Shown in pieces: positions 24,261 to 37,499 of a DNA stretch of 64,000 nt. The translations under genes were made by a program, and so were the position numbers. This stretch comes from Glycine soja (Eukaryota > Streptophyta > Magnoliopsida > Fabales > Fabaceae). The notes below the pieces were generated by a model. That model made no database searches, was not told the origin of the DNA, and saw only the letters and a program-made list of their open reading frames with translations. Positions within the stretch are counted from its first letter, which is position 1. Every line of letters starts with the position of its first letter. The stretch covers positions 13,785,223 through 13,849,222 of the forward strand of contig NC_041012.1 of NCBI RefSeq assembly GCF_004193775.1, in the 5' to 3' direction.

Positions 24261-24913
24261 ACTACGCATGGCTCCAAACTCATCGGTGGAGGATACATGA
24301 ATGAAAACGCAATTCATGGGGCTCCGAAAAAGGGTAGAGAATGGAGAATTGCACTAAGAATTCACTACGCATGGCTCCAAACTCGTGGGCAGAGGATGCA
24401 TGAACGAAAACGCAATTCATGGGGCTCCGTAAAAAGGGTAGAGAATGGAGAATTGCACTATGCAATCACTATGCATGGCTCCAAACTCGTGGGCGGAGGA
24501 TGCATGAACAAAAACAGAATTCATGGGGCTCCGAAAAAAGGGTAGAGAATGGAGAATTGCACTAAGCAATCACTACGCATGGCTCCAAACTCATCGGTGG
24601 AGGATACATGAATGAAAACGCAATTCATGGGGCTCCGAAAAAGGGTAGAGAATGGAGAATTGCACTAAGAATTCACTACGCATGGCTCCAAACTCGTGGG
24701 CAGAGGATGCATGAACGAAAACGCAATTCATGGGGCTCCGTTAAAAGGGTAGAGAATGGAGAATTGCACTATGCAATCACTATGCATGGCTCCAAACTCG
24801 AGGGCGGAGGATGCATGAACACTCCAAACTCGTGGGTGGAGGATGCATGAACGAAAACGCAATTCATGGGGCTCCGAAAAAGGGTAGAGAATGGAGAATT
24901 GCACTAAGCAATC

Positions 24914-27263
24914 ACTACGCATGGCTCAAAACTCGTGGGCGAAGGATGCAGGAACGAAAACGCAATTCATGGGGCTCTGAAAAAAGGGTAGAGAATGGAG
25001 AATTGCACTAAGCAATCACTACGCATGGTTCCAAACTCGAGGGCGGAGGATGCATGAACGCTCCAAACTTGTGGATGGAGGATGCATGAACGAAAACACA
25101 ATTCATGGGGCTCCAAAAAAGGGTAGAGAATTTGAGAATTGCACTAAGAAATCAGTACGCATGGCTCCAAACTCGTGGGCGAAGGATGCATGAACGAAAA
25201 CGCAATTCATGGGGCTCCGAAAAAAGGGTAGAGAATGGATAATTGCACTAAGCAATCACTACGCATGGCTCCAAACTCGAGGGTGGAGGATGCAGGAACG
25301 AAAACGCAATTCATGGGGCTCCGAAAAAAGGGTAGAGAATGGAGAATTGCACTAAGCAATCACTACGCATGGCTCCAAACTCGAGGGCGGAGGATGCATG
25401 AACACTCCAAACTCGTGGGTGGAGGATGCATGAACAAAAACACAATTCATGGGGCTCCAAAAAAGGGTAGAGAATGGAGAATTGCAATAAGCAATCAGTA
25501 CGCATGGCTCCAAACTTGTGGGCGAAGGATGCATGAACGAAAACGCAATTCATGGGGCTCCGAAAAAAGGGTAGAGAATGGAGAATTGCACTAAGCAATC
25601 ACTACGCATGGCTCCAAACTCGAGGGTGGAGGATGAATGAACGCTCCAAACTCGTGGGTGGAGGATGCATGAACGAAAACGCAATTCATGGGGATTCGAA
25701 AAAGGGTAGAGAATGGAGAATTGCACTAAGCAATCACTACGCATGGCTCCAAACTCGTGGGCGGAGGATGCATGAACGAAAATACAATTCATGCGTCTCC
25801 GAAAAACGGTAGAGAAGGGAGAATTGCACTAAGCAATCGCTACGCATGGCTCCAAACTTGTGGGTGGAGGATGCCTGAACGAAAAAGCAATTCATGGGGC
25901 TCCGAAAAAGGTTAGAGAATGGAGAATTGCACTAAGCAATCACTATGAATGGCTCCAAACTCGAGGGCGGAAGATGAATTAGTGCTCCACACTTGTGAGT
26001 GGAGGATGCATGAACGAAAACGCAATTCATGGGGATCCAAAAAAGGGTAGAGAATGGAGAATTGCGCAAAGCAATCACTACGCATGGCTCCAAACTCGTG
26101 GGCGGAGGATGCATGAACGCTCAAAACGCGTGGGTGGAGGATGCATGAACGAAAACGCAATTCATGGCTGCTTCGAAAAAAGTGTTGAGAATGGAGAATT
26201 GCACTAAGCAATCACTACGCATGGCTCAAAACTCGTGGGCGAAGGATGCAGGAACGAAAACGCAATTCATGGGGCTCTGAAAAAAGGGTAGAGAATGGAG
26301 AATTGCACTAAGCAATCACTACGCATGGTTCCAAACTCGAGGGCGGAGGATGCATGAACGCTCCAAACTTGTGGATGGAGGATGCATGAACGAAAACACA
26401 ATTCATGGGGCTCCAAAAAAGGGTAGAGAATTTGAGAATTGCACTAAGAAATCAGTACGCATGGCTCCAAACTCGTGGGCGAAGGATGCATGAACGAAAA
26501 CGCAATTCATGGGGCTCCGAAAAAAGGGTAGAGAATGGATAATTGCACTAAGCAATCACTACGCATGGCTCCAAACTCGAGGGTGGAGGATGCAGGAACG
26601 AAAACGCAATTCATGGGGCTCCGAAAAAAGGGTAGAGAATGGAGAATTGCACTAAGCAATCACTACGCATGGCTCCAAACTCGAGGGCGGAGGATGCATG
26701 AACACTCCAAACTCGTGGGTGGAGGATGCATGAACAAAAACACAATTCATGGGGCTCCAAAAAAGGGTAGAGAATGGAGAATTGCAATAAGCAATCAGTA
26801 CGCATGGCTCCAAACTTGTGGGCAAAGGATGCATGAACGAAAACGCAATTCATGGGGCTCCGAAAAAAGGGTAGAGAATGGAGAATTGCACTAAGCAATC
26901 GCTACGCATGGCTCCAAACTCGAGGGTGGAGGATGAATGAACGCTCCAAACTCGTGGGTGGAGGATGCATGAACGAAAACGCAATTCATGGGGATTCGAA
27001 AAAGGGTAGAGAATGGAGAATTGCACTAAGCAATCACTACGCATGGCTCCAAACTCGTGGGCGGAGGATGCATGAACGAAAATACAATTCATGCATCTCC
27101 GAAAAAAGGGTAGAGAAGGGAGAATTGCACTAAGCAATCGCTACGCATGGCTCCAAACTTGTGGGTGGAGGATGCCTGAACGAAAAAGCAATTCATGGGG
27201 CTCCGAAAAAGGGTAGAGAATGGAGAATTGCACTAAGCAATCACTATGAATGGCTCCAAACTC
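24914..27263 (-). repeat. 1,300-bp tandem duplication ending at the gap
   Basis: The segment from about 24914 recurs from about 26214 with almost no change, at 1,300-bp spacing; for instance, the unusual GAATTTGAGAATTGC occurs in both. The second copy is cut by the run of N after about 1,050 bp. A shorter 311-bp duplication lies just before (24297 and 24608). Confidence 0.7.
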
Positions 27264-27363
27264 NNNNNNNNNNNNNNNNNNNNNNNNNNNNNNNNNNNNN
27301 NNNNNNNNNNNNNNNNNNNNNNNNNNNNNNNNNNNNNNNNNNNNNNNNNNNNNNNNNNNNNNN
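27264..27363. other. Assembly gap (100 N)
   Basis: Exactly 100 N, a common placeholder for a gap of unknown size. It lies at the point where the satellite switches orientation and monomer type. Confidence 0.99.
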
Positions 27364-30300
27364 CCTTTTTCGGATTCCCATGAATGTTAATTCCAGGCGC
27401 TGTTCATGTGTCCTCCACTTTCGAGTTTGGAGCTGTGTTTCATGATTGCCTAAGTGAGGACCCTCAAGGCAATCCTCCATTCTCACCCTTTTTCGGAGCC
27501 TCATGAATGTTATTGCCTAGGGCTGTTCATAGTGTCCTTTACTTTCGAGTTTGGAGCTGTGTTTCATGATTGCCTAAGTGAGGACCCTCAAGGCAATCGT
27601 CCATTCTCAACCTTTTTCGTAGCCCCATGAATGTTATTGCCTAGGGTTGTTCATGTGTCCCCCACTTTCGTGTTTGGGGCTGTGTTTCATGATTGCCTAA
27701 GTGAGGACCCTCAAGGCAATCCTCCATTCTCACCCTTTTACGGACCCCATGAACGTTATTGCCTAGGGCTGTTCATGTGTCCTCCACTTTCGAGTATGGA
27801 GCTGTGTTTCATGATTGCCTAAGTGAGGACCCTCAAGGCAATCCTCCATTCTCACCGTTTTTCGGAGCCCATGAATGTTATTGCCTAGGGCTATTCATGT
27901 GTCCTCCACTTTCGAGTTTGGAGCTGTCTTTCATGATTGCCTAAGTGAGGACCCTGAAGGCAATCCTCCATTCTCACCCTTTTTCGGATCCCCGTGAACG
28001 TTATTGCCTAGGGCTATTCATGTGTCCTCCACTTTCGAGTTTGGAGCTGTCTTTCATGATTGCCTAAGTGAGGACTCTCAAGGCAATCCTCCATTGTCAC
28101 CAATTTTAGGAGCCCCATGAATGTTATTGCTTAGGGCTGTTCATGTGTCCTCCACTTTCGAGTTTGGAGTTGTGTTTCATGATTGCCTAAGTGCGGACCC
28201 TCAAGGCAGTCCTCCATTCTCACCCTTTTTCGGATTCCCATGAATGTTAATTCCAGGCGCTGTTCATGTGTCCTCCACTTTCGAGTTTGGAGCTGTGTTT
28301 CATGATTGCCTAAGTGAGGACCCTCAAGGCAATCCTCCATTCTCACCCTTTTTCGGAGCCTCATGAATGTTATTGCCTAGGGCTGTTCATGTGTCCTCCA
28401 CTTTCGAGTATGGAGCTGTGTTTCATGATTGCCTAAGTGAGGACCCTTAAGGCAATCCTCCATTCTCACCATTTTTCGGAGCCCCAGGAATGTTATTGCC
28501 TAGGGCTGTTCATGTGTCCTCCACTTTCGAGTTTGGAGCTGTCTTTCATGATTGCCTAAGTGAGGACCCTCAAGGCAATCCTCCATTCTCACCGTTTTTC
28601 GGAGCCCCGTGAATGTTATTGCCTCGGGCTGTTCATGTGTCCTCCACTTTCAAGTTTGCAATTGTGTTTCATGATTGCCTAAGTGCGGACCCTCAAGGCA
28701 ATCCTCCATTCTCACCATTTTTCGGAGCCCCATGAATGTTATTGGCTAAGGCTGTTCATGTGTCCTCCACTTTCGAGTTTGCAGCTTTGTTTCATGATAG
28801 CCTAAGTGAGGACCCTCAAGGAAATCCTCAATTCTCACCATTTTTCGGAGCCCCGTGAATGTTATTGCCGAGGGCTGTTCATGTTTCCTCCACATTCGAG
28901 TTTGGAGTTGTTTCATGATTGCCTAAGTGCGGACCCTCAAGGCAATCCTCTATTCTCCCCCTTTTTCGGAGCCCCATGAATGTTAATTCCCAGCGCTGTT
29001 CATGTGTCCTCCACTTTCGAGTTTGGAGCTGTGTTTCATGATTGCCTAAGTGCGGACCCTCAAGGCAATCCTCCATTCTCCCCCTTTTTCGGAGCCCCAT
29101 GAAAGTTATTGCCTAGCGCTGTTCATGTGTCCTCCACTTTCGAGTTTGGAGCTGTCTTTCATGGTTGCCTAAGTGAGGAATCTCATGGAAATCCTCCATT
29201 CTCACCATTTTTAGGAGCCCCATGAATGTTATTGCCTAGGGCTATTCATGTGTCCTCCACTTTCGAGTTCGGAGCTGTCTTTCATGATTGCCTAAGTGAG
29301 GACCCTCAAGGCAATCCTCCATTCTCACCGTTTTTCGGAGCCCCGTGAACGTTATTGCCTCGGGCTGTTCATGTGTCCTCCACTTTCGAGTTTGGAGTTG
29401 TGTTTCATGATTGCCTAAGTGCGGACCCTCACGGAAATCCTCCATTCTCACCCTTTTTCGAAGCCCCATGAATGTTATTGCCTAGGGCTGTTCATGTGTC
29501 CTCCACTTTCGAGTTTGGAGCTGTCTTTCATGATTGCCTAAGTGAGGACCCTCAAGGCAATCCTCCATTCTCACCCTTTTTCGGATCCCCGTGAATGTTA
29601 TTGCCTAGGGCTATTCATGTGTCCTCCACTTTCGAGTTTCGAGCTGTCTTTCATGATTGCCTAAGTGAGGACCCTCAAGGCAATCCTCCATTCTCACCCT
29701 TTTTCGAAGCCACATGAACGTTATCGCCTAGCGCTGTTCATGTGTCCTCCACTTTCGAGTTTGGGGTTGTGTTTCATGATTGCCTAAGTGAGGACCCTCA
29801 AGGAAATCCTCCATTCTCACCATTTTTCGGAGCCCCATGAATTTTATTGCCTTGGGCTGTTCATGTGTCCTCCACTTTCGAGTTTGGAGCTGTGTTTCAT
29901 GATTGCCTAAGTGCGGACCCTCAAGGCAGTCCTCCATTCTCACCCTTTTTCGGATTCCCATGAATGTTAATTCCAGGCGCTGTTCATGTATCCTCCACTT
30001 TCGAGTTTGGAGCTGTGTTTCATGATTGCCTAGGTGAGGACCCTCAAGGCAATCCTCCATTCTCACCCTTTTTCGGAGCCTCATGAATGTTATTGCCTAG
30101 GGCTGTTCATGTGTCCTTTACTTTCGAGTTTGGAGCTGTGTTTCATGATTGCCTAAGTGAGGACCCTCAAGGCAATCGTCCATTCTCAACCTTTTTCGGA
30201 GCCCCATGAATGTTATTGCCTAGGGTTGTTCATGTGTCCCCCACTTTCGTGTTTGGGGCTGTGTTTCATGATTGCCTAAGTGAGGACCCTCAAGGCAATC

Positions 30301-31250
30301 CTCCATTCTCACCCTTTTACGGAGCCCCATGAACGTTATTGCCTAGGGCTGTTCATGTGTCCTCCACTTTCGAGTATGGAGCTGTGTTTCATGATTGCCT
30401 AAGTGAGGACCCTCAAGGCAATCCTCCATTCTCACCGTTTTTCGGAGCCCCATGAATGTTATTGCCTAGGGCTATTCATGTGTCCTCCACTTTCGAGTTT
30501 GGAGCTGTCTTTCATGATTGCCTAAGTGAGGACCCTCAAGGCAATCCTCCATTCTCACCCTTTTTCAGATCCCCGTGAACGTTATTGCCTAGGGCTATTC
30601 ATGTGTCCTCCACTTTCGAGTTTGGAGCTGTCTTTCATGATTGCGTAAGTGAGGACTCTCAAAGCAATCCTCCATTGTCACCAATTTTAGGAGCCCCATG
30701 AATGTTATTGCTTAGGGCTGTTCATGTGTCCTCCACTTTCGAGTTTGGAGTTGTGTTTCATGATTGCCTAAGTGCGGACCCTCAAGGCAGTCCTCCATTC
30801 TCACCCTTTTTCGGATTCCCATGAATGTTAATTCCAGGCGCTGTTCATGTGTCCTCCACTTTCGAGTTTGGAGCTGTGTTTCATGATTGCCTAAGTGAGG
30901 ACCCTCAAGGCAATCCTCCATTCTCACCCTTTTTCGGAGCCTCATGAATGTTATTGCCTAGGGCTGTTCATGTGTCCTCCACTTTCGAGTATGGAGCTGT
31001 GTTTCATGATTGCCTAAGTGAGGACCCTTAAGGCAATCCTCCATTCTCACCATTTTTCGGAGCCCCAGGAATGTTATTGCCTAGGGCTGTTCATGTGTCC
31101 TCCACTTTCGAGTTTGGAGCTGTCTTTCATGATTGCCTAAGTGAGGACCCTCAAGGCAATCCTCCATTCTCACCGTTTTTCGGAGCCCCGTGAATGTTAT
31201 TGCCTTGGGCTGTTCATGTGTCCTCCACTTTCAAGTTTGCAATTGTGTTT
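27364..31250 (+). repeat. ~2,580-bp spaced duplication at start of right array
   Basis: The first ~1.35 kb after the gap (from GGATTCCCATGAATGTTAAT) recurs from 29944 at a spacing of about 2,580 bp, i.e. 21 monomers. A nearby 4-monomer (492-bp) duplication is visible at about 30770-31720. Confidence 0.6.
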
Positions 31251-31744
31251 CATGATTGCCTATGTGCGGACCCTCAAGGCAGTCCTCCATTCTCACCCTT
31301 TTTCGGATTCCCATGAATGTTAATTCCAGGCGCTGTTCATGTGTCCTCCACTTTCGAGTTTGGAGCTGTGTTTCATGATTGCCTAAGTGAGGACCCTCAA
31401 GGCAATCCTCCATTCTCACCCTTTTTCGGAGCCTCATGAATGTTATTGCCTAGGGCTGTTCATGTGTCCTCCACTTTCGAGTATGGAGCTGTGTTTCATG
31501 ATTGCCTAAGTGAGGACCCTTAAGGCAATCCTCCATTCTCACCATTTTTCGGAGCCCCAGGAATGTTATTGCCTAGGGCTGTTCATGTGTCCTCCACTTT
31601 CGAGTTTGGAGCTGTCTTTCATGATTGCCTAAGTGAGGACCCTCAAGGCAATCCTCCATTCTCACCGTTTTTCGGAGCCCCGTGAATGTTATTGCCTCGG
31701 GCTGTTCATGTGTCCTCCACTTTCAAGTTTGCAATTGTGTTTCA

Positions 31745-34700
31745 TGATTGCCTATGTGCGGACCCTCAAGGCAGTCCTCCATTCTCACCCTTTTTCGGAT
31801 TCCCATGAATGTTAATTCCAGGCGCTGTTCATGTGTCCTCCACTTTCGAGTTTGGAGTTGTGTTTCATGATTGCCTAACTGAGGACCCTCAAGGCAATCC
31901 TCCATTCTCACCCTTTTTCGGAGCCTCATGAATGTTATTGGCTAGGGCTGTTCATGTGTCCTTCACTTTCGAGTTTGGAGCTGTGTTTCATGATTGCCTA
32001 AGTGAGGACCCTCAAGGCAATCCTCCATTCTCACCCTTTTTCGGAGCCCCATGAATGTTATTGCTTAGGGTTGTTCATGTGTCCTCCACTTTCGAGTTTG
32101 GAGCTGTGTTTCATGATTGCCTAAGTGAGGACCCTCAAGGCAATCCTCCATTCTCACCCTTTTTCGAAGCCACATGAACGTTATCGCCTAGCGCTGTTCA
32201 TGTGTCCTCCACTTTCGAGTTTGGGGTTGTGTTTCATGATTGCCTAAGTGAGGACCCTCAAGGAAATCCTCCATTCTCACCATTTTTCGGAGCCCCATGA
32301 ATTTTATTGCCTTGGGCTGTTCATGTGTCCTCCACTTTCGAGTTTGGAGCTGTGTTTCATGATTGCCTAAGTGCGGACCCTCAAGGCAATCCTCCATTCT
32401 CACCCTTTTTCGGAGCCCCATGAATGTTAATTCCTAGCGCTGTTCATGTGTCCTCCACTTTCGAGTTTGGAGCTGAGTTTCATGATTGCCTAAGTGAGGA
32501 CCCTCAAGGCAATCCTCCAATCTCACCCTTTTTCGGAGCCCCATGAACGTTATTGCCTAGCGCTGTTCATGTGTCCTCCACTTTTGAGTTTGGAGCTGTG
32601 TTTCATGATTGCCTAAGTGAGGACCCTCAAGGCAATCCTCCATTCTCACCGTTTTTCGGAGCCCCGTGAACGTTATTGCCTCGGGCTGTTCATGTGTCCT
32701 CCACTTTCGAGTTTGGAGTTGTGTTTCATGATTGCCTAAGTGCGGACCCTCAAGGAAATCCTCCATTCTCACCCTTTTTCGAAGCCCCATGAATGTTATT
32801 GCCTAGGGCTGTTCATGTGTCCTCCACTTTCGAGTTTGGAGCTGTCTTTCATGATTGCCTAAGTGAGGACCCTCAAGGCAATCCTCCATTCTCACCCTTT
32901 TTCGGATCCCCGTGAATGTTATTGCCTAGGGCTATTCATGTGTCCTCCACTTTCGAGTTTCGAGCTGTCTTTCATGATTGCCTAAGTGAGGACCCTCAAT
33001 GCAATCCTCCATTCTCACCCTTTTTCGGATCCCCGTGAACTTTATTGCCTAGGGCTGTTCATGTGTCCTCCACTTTCGAGTTTGGAGCTGTCTTTCATGA
33101 TTGCCTAAGTGAGGAATCTCAAGGCAATCCTCCATTCTCGCCATTTTTAGGAGCCCCATGAATGTTATTGCCTAGGGCTGTTCATGTGTCCTCCACTTTC
33201 GAGTTTGGAGTTGTGTTTCATGATTGCCTATGTGCGGACCCTCAAGGCAGTCCTCCATTCTCACCCTTTTTCGGATTCCCATGAATGTTAATTCCAGGCG
33301 CTGTTCATGTGTCCTCCACTTTCGAGTTTGGAGTTGTGTTTCATGATTGCCTAACTGAGGACCCTCAAGGCAATCCTCCATTCTCACCCTTTTTCGGAGC
33401 CTCATGAATGTTATTGGCTAGGGCTGTTCATGTGTCCTTCACTTTCGAGTTTGGAGCTGTGTTTCATGATTGCCTAAGTGAGGACCCTCAAGGCAATCCT
33501 CCATTCTCACCCTTTTTCGGAGCCCCATGAATGTTATTGCCTAGGGTTGTTCATGTGTCCTCCACTTTCGAGTTTGGAGCTGTGTTTCATGATTGCCTAA
33601 GTGAGGACCCTCAAGGCAATCCTCCATTCTCACCCTTTTTCGAAGCCACATGAACGTTATCGCCTAGCGCTGTTCATGTGTCCTCCACTTTCGAGTTTGG
33701 GGTTGTGTTTCATGATTGCCTAAGTGAGGACCCTCAAGGAAATCCTCCATTCTCACCATTTTTCGGAGCCCCATGAATTTTATTGCCTTGGGCTGTTCAT
33801 GTGTCCTCCACTTTCGAGTTTGGAGCTGTGTTTCATGATTGCCTAAGTGCGGACCCTCAAGGCAATCCTCCATTCTCACCCTTTTTCGGAGCCCCATGAA
33901 TGTTAATTCCTAGCGCTGTTCATGTGTCCTCCACTTTCGAGTTTGGAGCTGAGTTTCATGATTGCCTAAGTGAGGACCCTCAAGGCAATCCTCCAATCTC
34001 ACCCTTTTTCGGAGCCCCATGAACGTTATTGCCTAGCGCTGTTCATGTGTCCTCCACTTTTGAGTTTGGAGCTGTGTTTCATGATTGCCTAAGTGAGGAC
34101 CCTCAAGGCAATCCTCCATTCTCACCGTTTTTCGGAGCCCCGTGAACGTTATTGCCTCGGGCTGTTCATGTGTCCTCCACTTTCGAGTTTGGAGTTGTGT
34201 TTCATGATTGCCTAAGTGCGGACCCTCAAGGAAATCCTCCATTCTCACCCTTTTTCGAAGCCCCATGAATGTTATTGCCTAGGGCTGTTCATGTGTCCTC
34301 CACTTTCGAGTTTGGAGCTGTCTTTCATGATTGCCTAAGTGAGGACCCTCAAGGCAATCCTCCATTCTCACCCTTTTTCGGATCCCCGTGAATGTTATTG
34401 CCTAGGGCTATTCATGTGTCCTCCACTTTCGAGTTTCGAGCTGTCTTTCATGATTGCCTAAGTGAGGACCCTCAATGCAATCCTCCATTCTCACCCTTTT
34501 TCGGATCCCCGTGAACTTTATTGCCTAGGGCTGTTCATGTGTCCTCCACTTTCGAGTTTGGAGCTGTCTTTCATGATTGCCTAAGTGAGGAATCTCAAGG
34601 CAATCCTCCATTCTCGCCATTTTTAGGAGCCCCATGAATGTTATTGCCTAGGGCTGTTCATGTGTCCTCCACTTTCGAGTTTGGAGTTGTGTTTCATGAT

Positions 34701-37078
34701 TGCCTATGTGCGGACCCTCAAGGCAGTCCTCCATTCTCACCCTTTTTCGGATTCCCATGAATGTTAATTCCAGGCGCTGTTCATGTGTCCTCCACTTTCG
34801 AGTTTGGAGTTGTGTTTCATGATTGCCTAACTGAGGACCCTCAAGGCAATCCTCCATTCTCACCCTTTTTCGGAGCCTCATGAATGTTATTGGCTAGGGC
34901 TGTTCATGTGTCCTTCACTTTCGAGTTTGGAGCTGTGTTTCATGATTGCCTAAGTGAGGACCCTCAAGGCAATCCTCCATTCTCACCCTTTTTCGGAGCC
35001 CCATGAATGTTATTGCCTAGGGTTGTTCATGTGTCCTCCACTTTCGAGTTTGGAGCTGTGTTTCATGATTGCCTAAGTGAGGACCCTCAAGGCAATCCTC
35101 CATTCTCACCCTTTTTCGAAGCCACATGAACGTTATCGCCTAGCGCTGTTCATGTGTCCTCCACTTTCGAGTTTGGGGTTGTGTTTCATGATTGCCTAAG
35201 TGAGGACCCTCAAGGAAATCCTCCATTCTCACCATTTTTCGGAGCCCCATGAATTTTATTGCCTTGGGCTGTTCATGTGTCCTCCACTTTCGAGTTTGGA
35301 GCTGTGTTTCATGATTGCCTAAGTGCGGACCCTCAAGGCAATCCTCCATTCTCACCCTTTTTCGGAGCCCCATGAATGTTAATTCCTAGCGCTGTTCATG
35401 TGTCCTCCACTTTCGAGTTTGGAGCTGAGTTTCATGATTGCCTAAGTGAGGACCCTCAAGGCAATCCTCCAATCTCACCCTTTTTCGGAGCCCCATGAAC
35501 GTTATTGCCTAGCGCTGTTCATGTGTCCTCCACTTTTGAGTTTGGAGCTGTGTTTCATGATTGCCTAAGTGAGGACCCTCAAGGCAATCCTCCATTCTCA
35601 CCGTTTTTCGGAGCCCCGTGAACGTTATTGCCTCGGGCTGTTCATGTGTCCTCCACTTTCGAGTTTGGAGTTGTGTTTCATGATTGCCTAAGTGCGGACC
35701 CTCAAGGAAATCCTCCATTCTCACCCTTTTTCGAAGCCCCATGAATGTTATTGCCTAGGGCTGTTCATGTGTCCTCCACTTTCGAGTTTGGAGCTGTCTT
35801 TCATGATTGCCTAAGTGAGGACCCTCAAGGCAATCCTCCATTCTCACCCTTTTTCGGATCCCCGTGAATGTTATTGCCTAGGGCTATTCATGTGTCCTCC
35901 ACTTTCGAGTTTCGAGCTGTCTTTCATGATTGCCTAAGTGAGGACCCTCAATGCAATCCTCCATTCTCACCCTTTTTCGGATCCCCGTGAACTTTATTGC
36001 CTAGGGCTGTTCATGTGTCCTCCACTTTCGAGTTTGGAGCTGTCTTTCATGATTGCCTAAGTGAGGAATCTCAAGGCAATCCTCCATTCTCGCCATTTTT
36101 AGGAGCCCCATGAATGTTATTGCCTAGGGCTGTTCATGTGTCCTCCACTTTCGAGTTTGGAGTTGTGTTTCATGATTGCCTATGTGCGGACCCTCAAGGC
36201 AGTCCTCCATTCTCACCCTTTTTCGGATTCCCATGAATGTTAATTCCAGGCGCTGTTCATGTGTCCTCCACTTTCGAGTTTGGAGTTGTGTTTCATGATT
36301 GCCTAACTGAGGACCCTCAAGGCAATCCTCCATTCTCACCCTTTTTCGGAGCCTCATGAATGTTATTGGCTAGGGCTGTTCATGTGTCCTTCACTTTCGA
36401 GTTTGGAGCTGTGTTTCATGATTGCCTAAGTGAGGACCCTCAAGGCAATCCTCCATTCTCACCCTTTTTCGGAGCCCCATGAATGTTATTGCCTAGGGTT
36501 GTTCATGTGTCCTCCACTTTCGAGTTTGGAGCTGTGTTTCATGATTGCCTAAGTGAGGACCCTCAACGCAATCCTCCATTCTAACCCTTTTTCGAAGCCA
36601 CATGAACGTTATCGCCTAGCGCTGTTCATGTGTCCTCCACTTTCGAGTTTGGGGTTGTGTTTCATGATTGCCAAAGTGAGGACCCTCAAGGAAATCCTCC
36701 ATTCTCACCATTTTTCGGAGCCCCATGAATTTTATTGCCTTGGGCTGTTCATGTGTCCTCCACTTTCGAGTTTGGAGCTGTGTTTCATGATTGCCTAAGT
36801 GCGGACCCTCAAGGCAATCCTCCATTCTCACCCTTTTTCGGAGCCCCATGAATGTTAATTCCTAGCGCTGTTCATGTGTCCTCCACTTTCGAGTTTGGAG
36901 CTGAGTTTCATGATTGCCTAAGTGAGGACCCTCAAGGCAATCCTCCAATCTCACCCTTTTTCGGAGCCCCATGAACGTTATTGCCTAGCGCTGTTCATGT
37001 GTCCTCCACTTTTGAGTTTGGAGCTGTGTTTCATGATTGCCTAAGTGAGGACCCTCAAGGCAATCCTCCATTCTCACC
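31745..37078 (+). repeat. 12-monomer higher-order repeat of 1,476 bp, about 3.6 copies
   Basis: Blocks starting near 31745, 33221, 34697 and 36173 are almost identical over 1,476 bp, which is 12 x 123 bp. Rare variants such as GCCTAACTGAGG, GAAGCCACATGAACG and CCTCCACTTTTGAG recur at this spacing. The fourth copy stops near 37078. Confidence 0.85.
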
Positions 37079-37499
37079 CTTTTTCGGAGCCCCGTGAACG
37101 TTATTGCCTAGGGCTGTTCATGTGTCCTCCACTTTCGAGTATGGAGCTGTGTTTCATGATTGCGTAAGTGAGGACCCTTAAGGCAATCCTCCATTCTCAC
37201 CATTTTTCGGAGCCCCATGAATGTTATTGCCTAGGGCTGTTCATGTGTCCTCCATTTTCGAGTTCGGAGCTGTCTTTCATGATTCCCTAAGTGAGGACCC
37301 TCAAGGCAATCCTCCATTCTCACCGTTTTTCGGAGCCCCGTGAACGTTATTGCCTCGGGCTGTTCATGTGTCCTCCACTTTCAAGTTTGGAGTTGTGTTT
37401 CATGATTGCCTAAGTGAGGACCCTCAAGGCAATCCTCCATTCTCACCATTTTTCGGAGCCCCATGAATGTTATTGCCTAGGGCTGTTCATGTGTCCTCC

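Larger units (their letters stand above)
12253..27263 (-). repeat. Left satellite array (104/136-bp monomers) in Ogre-type 3' UTR
   Basis: About 15 kb of tandem repeats. The basic monomer is about 104 bp, with landmarks GAATGGAGAATTGCACTAAG, CAATCACTACGCATGGCTCC and GGGGCTCCGAAAAAAGGG. A longer form of about 136 bp has an extra ~32-bp internal duplication of the CTCCAAACTCGTGGGTGGAGG part. The two forms alternate in higher-order blocks. The monomers are homologous to the 123-bp monomers of the right array read on the other strand. Apparent ORFs come only from repetition. The array ends at the assembly gap. Confidence 0.9.

Noticed and set aside
12906..27133. Many 60-154 residue reading frames on both strands of the left array
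   Set aside because: They repeat with the satellite, occur on both strands at once and have no domain. They are by-products of a low-stop repeat.
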